A DNA stretch of 64,000 nucleotides from Alphaproteobacteria bacterium (lineage in GTDB: Bacteria; Pseudomonadota; Alphaproteobacteria; CAAGCB01; CAG-977), in assembly GCA_900768465.1 (NCBI GenBank), contig CAAGCY010000003.1, positions 62,001-126,000 of the forward strand. The letters are read 5' to 3'. Within the stretch, counting starts at the first letter, position 1, and the number at the start of each line of letters is the position of its first letter. Below are positions 24,954-33,482 of this stretch, piece after piece. The position numbers and the translations under genes were made by a program. A model generated the notes under the pieces. That model made no database searches. It worked only from the letters and a program-made list of their open reading frames with translations, and was not told the DNA's origin.

Positions 24954-26282
24954 ATGCCGAACAATAAAGAATCAAACAACCGCTTCAAAGCGCTGATGCA
25001 TCGTTTGTTTGCACGGCGGGAGATTCTGATTCGCCGCAATGCCGATATCAAGTGCTTCGACGTTCCCGCTTGGCTGCAGGTCGGAGCCGCCGGCGTCGCC
25101 TTGAGCTTCGGTGTTTGGACGCTGATTGCGACAGGGTGCTTTTTTAAAAACGAATTGCGGCTGGCGGCTAAAAACGATAGGATTGCCGTCTTGTCCGACG
25201 CTTATCGGAATTTGCTGAGTGAAGTCAAGGCGCTGAACGATCATGTCGGCGTTTTGTCCTCCGAATTGGCGGAAAACGATGCGGATGCCGAACGGTTGCG
25301 TCTGACGGCGGAAACGGCTGTCCCGACCGTTCGCAAGGTCGATGCTTTTTCCGACGAAAACAAAGAGTCCGAACATGCCGAAGAAACCAAAGCCGTTCAC
25401 CATAAACGGGATGTTTTGCGGGCGCAGACCGAAGTCGTCCGCGCCAGACTGGCGGCTTTGCTGAGCGATGGAAAAACATCGGGCGGCGATGCTCACGAAG
25501 CTTTGCTTCAGCGGGATTTGGCAATGGCGGACGCCGCTTTGCTGCAGGACAAAGTGCGGGATTTGGAACGGCAGGTCGCCGCGATGCAGGATACTCAAAT
25601 TCTGGCTTTTCGCAAAATGGCGGCGGTGGCGGACAAAAATATCGGCGCGATTGAAAGCGGATTGGCGGATATCGACGGTTCGCTGCAGGCGGCGGGACTG
25701 GGTGTGAATTCTTTGCTGCGCCGCGTTCGCCGCGACAAGGAAAAAACAGGTGTGGGCGGACCTTTCATTCCCGCGCCCATGCCTCAAAAAGGAAACCGCG
25801 TGAATATTTCGCTGGTCAGCTTGAATCAGCGGCTGGACAAACTATATGATTTAACGGCATTGCAGAACGCTTTGCCGATAGGAAAGCCTATCAGCCGAAT
25901 CCGTGTTACCTCGCCGTTCGGCGCGCGCGAAGACCCGTTTCAGGGTGTTCCCGCCCGTCACGAAGCGGTGGATTTGGGCGGTATGACGGGCGAACCGATT
26001 CATGCGACGGCACCGGGAAAAGTTTTGCGTGCCGGTCGTTGGGGATGGTACGGAAACATGGTTGAAATAGATCATGGACTGGGATTCAGAACGCGTTATG
26101 CCCATATGGACAAGATTTTTGTTTCAAAGGGCGACGCCGTGCGCACGGGCGATCAAATCGGAACGGTCGGCAGCACGGGGCGCAGTTCGGGGTCTCACTT
26201 GCATTATGAAATCCGCGTCAGGGGGTATGCCGTGGATCCGATGAGTTTTATGAAGGCGGAAAGAAATGTTTTCAAAGATTAA
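24954..26282 (+). CDS. M23 family metallopeptidase with coiled coil
   Basis: A 442-residue membrane-anchored peptidase of the LytM/M23 group. A cytoplasmic N-terminus precedes one membrane helix at about 43-62, then a long coiled coil (about 70-260) and the M23 domain. The zinc site is present: RHEAVDLGG (His and Asp) and SGSHLHYEIRV (His pair), with TSPFGAREDPFQG as the domain start. It is likely to trim peptidoglycan crosslinks. I chose the ATG at 24954, after AAAAGGGA. The next gene, a bactofilin, starts inside its last 17 bases. M23-bactofilin pairs control cell curvature or stalk shape in other bacteria. Confidence 0.9.
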   Translation: MPNNKESNNRFKALMHRLFARREILIRRNADIKCFDVPAWLQVGAAGVALSFGVWTLIATGCFFKNELRLAAKNDRIAVLSDAYRNLLSEVKALNDHVGVLSSELAENDADAERLRLTAETAVPTVRKVDAFSDENKESEHAEETKAVHHKRDVLRAQTEVVRARLAALLSDGKTSGGDAHEALLQRDLAMADAALLQDKVRDLERQVAAMQDTQILAFRKMAAVADKNIGAIESGLADIDGSLQAAGLGVNSLLRRVRRDKEKTGVGGPFIPAPMPQKGNRVNISLVSLNQRLDKLYDLTALQNALPIGKPISRIRVTSPFGAREDPFQGVPARHEAVDLGGMTGEPIHATAPGKVLRAGRWGWYGNMVEIDHGLGFRTRYAHMDKIFVSKGDAVRTGDQIGTVGSTGRSSGSHLHYEIRVRGYAVDPMSFMKAERNVFKD

Positions 26283-26703
26283 ACACGAAAGCGGAGCTAA
26301 AGTGCTGAATAACGACAGACGGCCCAAATCACCGACGATTATCAGTTCGGATTTGACGATAACGGGCGATTTGGTCAGCGAAGGTGAAATTCATATTGAC
26401 GGCACTGTCGAAGGCGACATCCGTTGCCGTTTGCTGGTTGTCGGCGTGAACGCGCGGATTACGGGCGCCATTCAAGCCGATGTCGCGAAAGTGTACGGAA
26501 ACGTGAACGGTTTGCTGTGCGCGCGTTCGGTGTTTTTGGCGACGACGGCGAAAGTTACGGGCGATATAACGCACGAACGTTTGGAAATCGAACAGGGCGC
26601 GTATTTGGAAGGCAACTGCCGTCACATGGACGACCCGATTCCGGCGGAACAGGGACCCGTTGATTTGATGCTGACGGATGAACGCAAAAACGCGAAAAAA
26701 TAA
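26266..26703 (+). CDS. Bactofilin
   Basis: A 145-residue cytoskeletal protein. The middle is a repeated beta-helix: IISSDLTITGDLVSEGEIHI, GTVEGDIRCRLLVVG, ARITGAIQADVAKVYG and KVTGDITHERLEIEQGA. Disordered ends flank it, as in the family. Bactofilins polymerise without nucleotide and recruit cell-wall enzymes. It overlaps the M23 peptidase by 17 nt and its product is therefore likely its partner. Known examples are CcmA with Csd1 in Helicobacter and BacA with LmdC in Hyphomonas. Confidence 0.92.
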   Translation: MFSKIKHESGAKVLNNDRRPKSPTIISSDLTITGDLVSEGEIHIDGTVEGDIRCRLLVVGVNARITGAIQADVAKVYGNVNGLLCARSVFLATTAKVTGDITHERLEIEQGAYLEGNCRHMDDPIPAEQGPVDLMLTDERKNAKK

Positions 26704-26706
26704 TCA

Positions 26707-27066
26707 ATGAATGCCGAAGCCGATTTCCACCGCCGCAGAAAAGCGTTCGTTTTGCTGACGGATGCCGGTATTTTGCTGGCGCAGGACGGATTTGCGGGGT
26801 CTCATGCGGATTTGCTGAAACAGGCGGGCTTTGTCGAAAGTCAGGCGCGTCTGATTATCGAAAGCATGCCCCGCGGATACGCTTTGGACGGAAACGTGTA
26901 TTTTTATCAAGGGGCGGACTTTGACCCGTTAAGCGATGAAAACCGCAAAACGGCAAGGTTATGGTTGCCGTTTTTCAAACAAAACGGGCTGCTGACGGGA
27001 ACGGCTTTTGACGGGATGCGGCGCGGAGCTGTCGGGCAGCCGTGGCAGCCCGTTCGGAATTTGTGA
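26707..27066 (+). CDS. Hypothetical 119-residue protein after bactofilin
   Basis: A soluble protein of 119 residues that I do not recognise. It has alternating helices and strands (LLTDAGILLAQDGFAGSHAD, IIESMPRGYALDGNVYFYQG) and an aromatic C-terminus (GQPWQPVRNL). No signal peptide or membrane helix. It begins 3 nt after the bactofilin stop, so it may be co-translated with the cell-shape genes. A run of T follows its stop, but I see no clear stem. The next gene has its own promoter. Confidence 0.6.
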   Translation: MNAEADFHRRRKAFVLLTDAGILLAQDGFAGSHADLLKQAGFVESQARLIIESMPRGYALDGNVYFYQGADFDPLSDENRKTARLWLPFFKQNGLLTGTAFDGMRRGAVGQPWQPVRNL

Positions 27067-27085
27067 TTTTTTTTTCATTAACACT

Positions 27086-27114
27086 TTGACGGCAGGGGGC
27101 TTTTGGGCTATCCT
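27086..27114 (+). promoter_or_regulatory. Candidate promoter of trcR-gapR
   Basis: TTGACG (27086-27091), a 17-bp spacer and TATCCT (27109-27114) lie 40 nt before the trcR start. This is among the best -35 boxes in the window. Confidence 0.55.
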
Positions 27115-27154
27115 TGCGCCAAACATTATTTTACACATAGAAAAGGATTTTTCG

Positions 27155-27721
27155 ATGTCTTTACCTCTTATGCCCAAAGCGACCGCCGTTTGGCTGGTTG
27201 ACAACACAGCGTTGACGTTTGAACAGATTGCCGAATTCTGCGGCATGCATTCTTTGGAAATCCAAGCGATTGCCGACGGCGATACGGGATCGTCCATGAT
27301 GGGGCAAAGCCCGATTGCCAACGGTCAGCTGACCGAGGAGGAAATCAAACGCTGCGAATCCGATCCGAAAGCGTCGCTGAAGCTCTGCCAGTCCGATTTG
27401 CCCGCTTTGTCGATTCGATCCAAAGGCGCGCGTTACACGCCGATGGCAAAACGGCAGGACAAACCCGACGCGATTGCGTGGATTTTAAAGCATCATCCCG
27501 AACTGACCGACGCGCAAATCCGCAAATTGCTGGGGACGACGAACAATTCCATTGACGCGATTCGCAACAGAACCCATTGGAATATGGCGAACATCAAAGC
27601 GCGCAACCCCGTTTTGCTGGGACTGTGTTCGGAAATCGATTTGAAAAAAGCGGTTGAAACCGCGCCGAAATCTTTGAAAAACGAAGTCGCTCCGCTTGAC
27701 GTGGAAGACGCCGAAGAATAA
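27155..27721 (+). CDS. trcR: Cell cycle regulator TrcR (DUF1013)
   Basis: A 188-residue protein of the alphaproteobacterial DUF1013 family, named TrcR as a cell-cycle transcription regulator. The start MSLPLMPKATAVWLVDNTAL and FCGMHSLEIQAIADG are typical, and the C-terminal half (LLGTTNNSIDAIRNRTHWN) is helix-turn-helix-like. The ATG at 27155 follows AAAAGGA. gapR starts 12 nt after its stop, putting two alphaproteobacterial chromosome regulators in one unit. Targets of TrcR in this organism are unknown. Confidence 0.88.
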   Translation: MSLPLMPKATAVWLVDNTALTFEQIAEFCGMHSLEIQAIADGDTGSSMMGQSPIANGQLTEEEIKRCESDPKASLKLCQSDLPALSIRSKGARYTPMAKRQDKPDAIAWILKHHPELTDAQIRKLLGTTNNSIDAIRNRTHWNMANIKARNPVLLGLCSEIDLKKAVETAPKSLKNEVAPLDVEDAEE

Positions 27722-27733
27722 GGATTGAAGCCC

Positions 27734-27991
27734 ATGACAGACGAAGTCAAAGACGTAAACGGCGTTGATGCCGCCCGATTGCTGAGCTATATCGAACGCG
27801 TCGAACGGCTGGAGGAAGAAAAGAAAGCTTTGGCGAACGATATCAAAGAAGTGTTCGAAGAAGCCAAATCAGCCAATTTCGACGTCAAAGCCCTGAAAGC
27901 CATTCTGAAAATCCGCAAACAGGATGAAATGGAACGGCAAGAGGAAGAATTCATGCTGGAAACGTACAAACGCGCTTTGGGTATGGATTGA
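27734..27991 (+). CDS. gapR: Nucleoid-associated protein GapR (DUF2312)
   Basis: An 85-residue coiled-coil protein. The family core is clear: LLSYIERVERLEEEKKALAN, DIKEVFEEAKSANFDVKAL and FMLETYKRALGM at the C-terminus. In Caulobacter GapR binds overtwisted AT-rich DNA ahead of replication and transcription machinery. The ATG at 27734 is chosen because the domain starts soon after it; a TTG at 27725 is possible. It is followed by a strong terminator. Confidence 0.93.
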   Translation: MTDEVKDVNGVDAARLLSYIERVERLEEEKKALANDIKEVFEEAKSANFDVKALKAILKIRKQDEMERQEEEFMLETYKRALGMD

Positions 27992-28010
27992 TTGCCGGAT
28001 AACAGTAAAA

Positions 28011-28037
28011 AAAAGCCCCGTTTAACGGGGCTTTTTT
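28011..28037 (+). terminator. Intrinsic terminator after gapR
   Basis: An 11-bp stem (AAAAGCCCCGT, 28011-28021 and 28025-28035) with a 3-nt loop runs into six T. Confidence 0.88.
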
Positions 28038-28039
28038 GC

Positions 28040-28073
28040 TTGATTTGGACAAAAAATATCGTTAGTATGGATA
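28040..28073 (+). promoter_or_regulatory. Candidate promoter of the second pepN
   Basis: Two overlapping readings are possible: TTGATT (28040-28045) with TAGTAT (28063-28068), or TTGGAC (28045-28050) with TGGATA (28068-28073). Both have 17-bp spacers and sit about 40 nt before the start. Confidence 0.45.
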
Positions 28074-28112
28074 AAAATTTATAGCGTTTTGCGCAAATCA
28101 AGGAGCTGTCGA

Positions 28113-30956
28113 ATGGCTGAAAATGCACCGAAAGTCAAGCATTTAAAAGATTATAAAAAGCCCGATTACAAAATCGAATCCGTTCATCTGGATTTCGATT
28201 TGGACGAGGAAAACACGCAGGTCGCGTCGACTTTGAAAGTCAAAAGCGATTACGACACGACAACGGGCGAAGTTCGTCCTCTGCGTCTGGACGGCGACGA
28301 GCTGACTTTGACGGGGATTGCCATTGACGGGCGCGCTTTGAAGCCCGAAGAATACGTCGTGGACGACAAGGGCTTGACGATTTTGAATCCGCCCAAGGAA
28401 TTCGAGCTGTCCATCGGCACGGAAATCCACCCGAAAACCAATACGAAGCTGGAGGGGCTGTATGTGTCGAACGGCATGTTCTGCACGCAATGCGAACCCG
28501 AGGGTTTTCGCCGCATCACTTATTATCCCGACCATCCCGACGTGATGAGCGTTTTTACGACGACTCTGCGCGCCGACAAGGAAAAGCTGCCTTGTCTGCT
28601 GTCCAACGGCAATATGATTAAAGAGGAAAAAATGGACGACGGCAGAACGGCGGTGACATGGAACGACCCGTTCCCGAAACCGTCCTATCTGTTCGCTTTG
28701 GTCGGCGGCGATTTGGACTATATCAACGACAAATTCACCACGATGTCGGGGCGCGAAGTCACTTTGGGCGTTTACGCCAACAAAGGGCAAAAAGATAAGC
28801 TGGACTACACGATGGACTGCATCAAGCGGTCGATGAAGTGGGACGAACAGGCGTTCGGCCGCGAATACGATTTGGACTTGTTTAACTTGGTTGCGGTGTC
28901 CGACTTCAATCAAGGCGCGATGGAAAACAAAGGCTTGAACATCTTTAACAGCGCGTATGTTCTGGCGGACGCCCGCACGGCGACTGATCACGATTATGCG
29001 GGTATCGAAGGCGTTGTCGGACACGAATACTTCCACAACTGGTCGGGCGACCGCGTAACCGTGCGCGACTGGTTCAATCTGTCTTTGAAAGAAGGCTTGA
29101 CCGTTTACCGCGATCAGGAATTTTCGCGCGACATGCGCTCGCGTTCCGTCAACCGCATCGACAACGTCGCGACTTTGCGCGCGGGGCAGTTTGCCGAGGA
29201 CGCGGGTCCCACCGCGCATGCCGTTCGCCCCGAATCGTATGTGGAAATCAACAACTTCTACACGTCGACGATTTACAACAAAGGCGCGGAAATCATCCGC
29301 ATGTACGAAAAAATGCTGGGCAAGGAAACTTTCCGCGAAGGAAACGACTTGCACTTTGACCGCAACGACGGCAAAGCTGTTACCATTGACGATTACGCCA
29401 AGTGTATGGAAGACGTGTCGGGCAAGGATTTGACGCAGTTTAAACGCTGGTATTCGCAGGCGGGAACGCCGTCCGTGTTCGCCGAAGTGGAATACGACGA
29501 AAAGGCGCAGACTTACACGCTGAAACTGCGGCAGGAAACGAAGCCGACGCCGAACCAGCCCGAAAAGCTGCCGTTCGTGATTCCGATGGAAATGGGGCTG
29601 TTGGGCAAAGACGGCAAAGATATGCCTTTGCAGCTGCAGGGCGAAGACAAGGCGCAGGGAACGTCCCGCGTGTTTACTTTAGACAAGGGCGAAGCGACGC
29701 TGACTTTTGTCAATGTCAAGGAAAAGCCCGTTTTGTCCGCCAACCGCGACTTTACCGCGCCGATTAACTTCCACATGGATTATTCGGACGACGAACGCGC
29801 GCATTTGATGGCGCACGATTCCGATTTGTTCAACCGCTGGGACGCGGCTCAGCAGTACGGCGTCAAGCAGATGCTGGCCATGGTCAAGGATATTCAGGCG
29901 GGCAAGGAACCGCACGTCGATGAAAAGTACTTGGACGCGCTCGGTTCTTATCTGAAAGACCCGTCTTTGGACAAGGCTTTTGTCGCCAAAGCGCTGACTT
30001 TGCCGTCCGAAGCGTATGTGTCCGACCAAATGGATGTTGTGGACGTGGATGCCGTGCATCAGGCGCGTTCCGCCGTGTCCAAGGCGTTCGTCAAAAAGTT
30101 TGAACCCGAACTGACGGCGGTTTACGATTCTTTGAACGTTGAAAAGCCGTTTGAACCCGTCGCCAAAGACGCGGGCGAGCGTGCTTTGAAAAATGCGGCT
30201 TTGGGCTATCTGGCTTCGCTGGACAAGCCTGAAATCGACGACCGCATTGCGGCGCAGTACAACAACGCCAACAATATGACCGACCGTTTCGCCGCGATGA
30301 GCATCGCCGCGGGAACGAAGCACGGCAAAGCCGTCGTGTCCGATTTCTACGAAACGTTCAAGGATGAAGAACTGGTCGTCAACAAATGGCTGGGCGTTGT
30401 GGCGTCCGAGGGATTGGACAGCGCGAAAGCCGTTGTCGAACATCCCGCTTTCGCAATCACGAATCCGAACAAAGTCCGCGCCGTCATGCGCAACTTTGCG
30501 GGCAACAAATCCGCTCTGCACGCCAAGGACGGTTCGGGCTACGAATTTGTGGCTCAAATGACGATGAAGCTGGACGATTTGAATCCGCTGGTTGCCGCCG
30601 ACACGGTCAAGCCTTTGACGTCTTGGAAACGCTACGATGCCGAACGTCAGGTGCTGATGAAAGGCGCACTGGAAAAAGTGCTGGCGAAGCCCAATCTGTC
30701 CAAAAACGTTTACGAACTTGTCTCCAAATCGCTGAGCGAGCCTGACGAAAGAAAGTCAAAAATTCTGGAAAACAAAGCCAAAATGCAAAAACAGGTCAAA
30801 ACGGAAGCTTTCCTGAAAAAAACGCCTGTTCAAACGTATGTTTCCGGGGCGAAAAAAACGAAAGCTCCCGCGCATTACGCGGTTTTGCAACAGACGGATG
30901 CAAAGAATGCCGTCAACGCGATGGCTGTGTCCGTCCAAAGACAGCGCGACCGCTGA
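28113..30956 (+). CDS. Aminopeptidase N (M1 family), copy 2, with C-terminal extension
   Basis: A second full-length PepN, 947 residues. The zinc site HEYFH begins at residue 304, GAMENKGLN precedes it, and NLSLKEGLTVYRDQEFSRDM follows with the third ligand, so it should be active. Most of the protein aligns with copy 1 at 1510-4140 without large gaps. After the shared end (NVYELVSKSL) it has about 70 extra residues rich in K, A and Q (KAKMQKQVKTEAF). The start is the ATG at 28113 after AAGGAG. Local DNA similarity is high, for example around the EGLTVYRDQEF coding segment in both genes. A tandem role split, perhaps by substrate, is possible. Confidence 0.94.
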   Translation: MAENAPKVKHLKDYKKPDYKIESVHLDFDLDEENTQVASTLKVKSDYDTTTGEVRPLRLDGDELTLTGIAIDGRALKPEEYVVDDKGLTILNPPKEFELSIGTEIHPKTNTKLEGLYVSNGMFCTQCEPEGFRRITYYPDHPDVMSVFTTTLRADKEKLPCLLSNGNMIKEEKMDDGRTAVTWNDPFPKPSYLFALVGGDLDYINDKFTTMSGREVTLGVYANKGQKDKLDYTMDCIKRSMKWDEQAFGREYDLDLFNLVAVSDFNQGAMENKGLNIFNSAYVLADARTATDHDYAGIEGVVGHEYFHNWSGDRVTVRDWFNLSLKEGLTVYRDQEFSRDMRSRSVNRIDNVATLRAGQFAEDAGPTAHAVRPESYVEINNFYTSTIYNKGAEIIRMYEKMLGKETFREGNDLHFDRNDGKAVTIDDYAKCMEDVSGKDLTQFKRWYSQAGTPSVFAEVEYDEKAQTYTLKLRQETKPTPNQPEKLPFVIPMEMGLLGKDGKDMPLQLQGEDKAQGTSRVFTLDKGEATLTFVNVKEKPVLSANRDFTAPINFHMDYSDDERAHLMAHDSDLFNRWDAAQQYGVKQMLAMVKDIQAGKEPHVDEKYLDALGSYLKDPSLDKAFVAKALTLPSEAYVSDQMDVVDVDAVHQARSAVSKAFVKKFEPELTAVYDSLNVEKPFEPVAKDAGERALKNAALGYLASLDKPEIDDRIAAQYNNANNMTDRFAAMSIAAGTKHGKAVVSDFYETFKDEELVVNKWLGVVASEGLDSAKAVVEHPAFAITNPNKVRAVMRNFAGNKSALHAKDGSGYEFVAQMTMKLDDLNPLVAADTVKPLTSWKRYDAERQVLMKGALEKVLAKPNLSKNVYELVSKSLSEPDERKSKILENKAKMQKQVKTEAFLKKTPVQTYVSGAKKTKAPAHYAVLQQTDAKNAVNAMAVSVQRQRDR

Positions 30957-30976
30957 ACCCAAACCTTTTGACGATG

Positions 30977-31002
30977 AACCGCCGGTAATTTTGCCGGCGG
31001 TT
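30977..31002 (+). terminator. Probable terminator after the second pepN
   Basis: A 9-bp stem (AACCGCCGG, 30977-30985 and 30994-31002) with an 8-nt loop is followed by TATTATTTT. The U-tract is interrupted, so termination may be partial. Confidence 0.6.
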
Positions 31003-31078
31003 TATTATTTTGTGGTCACGCGCCTGTATTTTTTGCTATAAATAAAAGGAGCAAACTTATTTTCGGGAATTTGAGCGT

Positions 31079-32113
31079 ATGAAAGAACTGTTGTTGATTT
31101 TGGCGTTGGCTTTGACGTCGGCGGAAGCCGCCGCCCGTCCGCCTTACGATGCGGCGGACGAACAGGAGCCGACATCGATTTGGGATGATCCGAACGAAAG
31201 CAATCCGTATTTCAAAAAGAAAAACGCCAAAACGGGCGCGGACATCAAACGTGAAAACTCCAAAGAACGCAAATACTACAAAACGACGTTCAAACGCCGC
31301 GTTTATACGGGACCGACGCCCGCTCAGGCGGCGGAACAGGCAAAAACGAAATCCGTCGAAAACTTTAAAACCTATCTGCCGTCGGGGAAATACGACGTTC
31401 GCTTTGAAGGCTATGATTACAACGCCGACGGCGATACGCTGACGTTTAAAAAGCTGGTGTTCAAGCCGCGTCCCGATGCGCCCGAAGCCAAAATCATTCC
31501 GTATTATCTGTCGGTGGACGAAGCGCGCTTTACGGGATTCAACATCGGTGAAATTTACGGCACGCCTCAAAACGAGGAGGGGCGGATTCAGCTGTCCAAG
31601 GCGGATATTCCCGTTTGGAGCGAAAACGCGGTGAAAGTCGGCAAAGTTACAATCGACGATTTGACTTTGCAGGGCAAAGGGCTGGCGCTGATGAAAGACG
31701 GACAAGCCGACTTTTCTCAAGTGTCGCTGGCGGGCTTTCATTCCGAAAAAATCATCAACGAAACGATTTTGAACAATATCGTGCGTTCGAAAATCTTTTC
31801 CGCCCGCCGCGCGGTGTTCAACAACGCCCGTATTTCCGCCGAAGCGTTGGAAGCGATTAAAGATCAGTCGCTGAACGGTTTGTCTTTTGCGTCCGCCGTG
31901 GTCAATACGCACGCTTATACGACGCCGCAGCAAGTGATGGCTGAAATGATTTCCTATTCCGCGCGGGTGCTGAACCCCGATTTGGTCAAAGGCGCGCGGC
32001 AGGAAGCCGCCAAACCCGAAAAAGACCAAAAGCCGACAATGGAGCAAATCCGTAAAAACGCTGCGGAAAACAATGCCGCCAAAGCAAAACTCGCCAAAGA
32101 AACGAAGGAATAA
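31079..32113 (+). CDS. Secreted protein of unknown function, first gene of coupling-protein unit
   Basis: A 344-residue exported protein that I do not recognise. Residues 1-19 form a signal peptide (MKELLLILALALTSAEAAA). The mature N-terminus is charged and disordered (KKKNAKTGADIKRENSKERK); a beta-rich middle follows (YDVRFEGYDYNADGDTLTF, IPYYLSVDEARFTGFNIG) and a helical, K/A-rich end. No lipobox and no further membrane helix, so the product is probably periplasmic. The next gene starts on the base after its stop. The pairing with a type IV coupling ATPase suggests a role at the cell envelope, but that is inference from context. Confidence 0.75.
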   Translation: MKELLLILALALTSAEAAARPPYDAADEQEPTSIWDDPNESNPYFKKKNAKTGADIKRENSKERKYYKTTFKRRVYTGPTPAQAAEQAKTKSVENFKTYLPSGKYDVRFEGYDYNADGDTLTFKKLVFKPRPDAPEAKIIPYYLSVDEARFTGFNIGEIYGTPQNEEGRIQLSKADIPVWSENAVKVGKVTIDDLTLQGKGLALMKDGQADFSQVSLAGFHSEKIINETILNNIVRSKIFSARRAVFNNARISAEALEAIKDQSLNGLSFASAVVNTHAYTTPQQVMAEMISYSARVLNPDLVKGARQEAAKPEKDQKPTMEQIRKNAAENNAAKAKLAKETKE

Positions 32114-33478
32114 ATGGTCAACGAAACGCCCGCCTCTTACAGCGCATTGACGAACCGTCCCGCCCCCAAGGTCGTGGACGCGTCCGATTCGTCGTCGTAT
32201 GTGGCGGGAGTGCGCTTGACGGATTCTTTGGCGGAATATCGGCGGCAGTTCAACGGGTGGCAGAATGATCCCGATGCTCAGCTGGTTGTACGGACTTTAG
32301 AATCGGGCGAAAACGCAAAGTTTGACGGTGCCGATTTTACGGATGTCAATTTTTCGGGCGCAAAGCTTGTCGGCGTCAATTTTAAGGGCGCGAATTTGCG
32401 CAACGCCGACTTTTCGGGCGCGGATTTGCGCAACGCCGATTTGTCGGGCGCGGATTTGCGCGGCGTCAATCTGGAAGAAGCCAATCTGGAAGGCGCGAAC
32501 CTCGAAGGCGCGAAACTGGACGGCGCGTATTTGAAAAACGCCGTTATTGCAGGGGCGAAGCTGTCCAAGCAGGCGTTGAACGAACTGGAAAAAATGCAGC
32601 AGCTGCAGCGCGAAGCCGAGGAGGGGACGCTGGATTTGCGCAAAGTCAACCTGCGGTATTTGGATTTGCGCCGTTTGGATTTGCGCGGCGTTGATTTGAC
32701 GGGCGTTGATTTGTCGGGCGTCAATTTGGTCGGCGTGAATTTGACGGGTGTGAAAATCGATCCGATGTACTTGGACGGTTCGTACGCGTTCAAACAAGGC
32801 GCAAACCGCAAGGTCGAAATTCAAAAAGGAAACACGGCGGGGTTGGATTTGACAACGGCGAATCAGATGAAAGCGTCTTTGACGGATTTGGAAATCCTGC
32901 GCCAAAAACGTTTGGCGGGAAAACAGACGGAAGAACAAGCCGTTGCCGAAATGACCCGCATAACGGAAGAACAGCGGCTGAAGGACGAAGCTCTGCCGCC
33001 CGCCGATACGCTTTCAGCGTCCGAACAGCCGCGTCTTGTTCGCGAAACAGCTCCCGCTCCCGCCGCAGAGGAACCTTTGCCCCCTGTTTTCGAACAGTCC
33101 GAGCCTGAGCCGCAAGAAGAACCGCTGCTGTCCAAAGAGCTGGAGGTTTTGCGGGCGCGCCGCGCGAATCAAGCGTCGACGGAGGAATTGAAAGCCCGCT
33201 TGCAGGACGTTGTTTTGGAAAAACGTCCCGAATTGAAAAGCGGGGCGAAATCCCTTGTAACCCGCCGTCCGCGCCGCAAGGAAGAACTGCCGCCCAGCAA
33301 ATACGATTTTCCGATTTTGTATCCCGTCGACGAGGACGAAAAAGCAAAAACTCAACAAAAATCCGTTATGCGCGAAGTTTCCGACGCCGTTGTCGAACAG
33401 GTCAAAACCGTCGTGCATAAATTGATTCCCGTCCGCCGCGCGCGCGTCAAGCGTCAACGGCAAAAACAACGGAGCTGA
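32114..33478 (+). CDS. Pentapeptide-repeat protein
   Basis: A 454-residue cytoplasmic protein. From about residue 75 to 150 it has A(D/N)LxG-type pentapeptides (FSGADLRNADLSGADLRGVN, LEGANLEGAKLDGAYL), a helical break (ALNELEKMQQLQREAEE), and a second block of D-L-R/V-x-L repeats (about 178-220). Such repeats form a four-sided beta-helix used for protein contacts. The C-terminal half is acidic, proline-rich and then strongly basic (RRARVKRQRQKQRS). No signal peptide. It sits with no gap after the secreted protein and 4 nt before the coupling ATPase. I suspect a scaffold or adaptor for the ATPase; this is inference. Confidence 0.85.
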   Translation: MVNETPASYSALTNRPAPKVVDASDSSSYVAGVRLTDSLAEYRRQFNGWQNDPDAQLVVRTLESGENAKFDGADFTDVNFSGAKLVGVNFKGANLRNADFSGADLRNADLSGADLRGVNLEEANLEGANLEGAKLDGAYLKNAVIAGAKLSKQALNELEKMQQLQREAEEGTLDLRKVNLRYLDLRRLDLRGVDLTGVDLSGVNLVGVNLTGVKIDPMYLDGSYAFKQGANRKVEIQKGNTAGLDLTTANQMKASLTDLEILRQKRLAGKQTEEQAVAEMTRITEEQRLKDEALPPADTLSASEQPRLVRETAPAPAAEEPLPPVFEQSEPEPQEEPLLSKELEVLRARRANQASTEELKARLQDVVLEKRPELKSGAKSLVTRRPRRKEELPPSKYDFPILYPVDEDEKAKTQQKSVMREVSDAVVEQVKTVVHKLIPVRRARVKRQRQKQRS

Positions 33479-33482
33479 AGCG

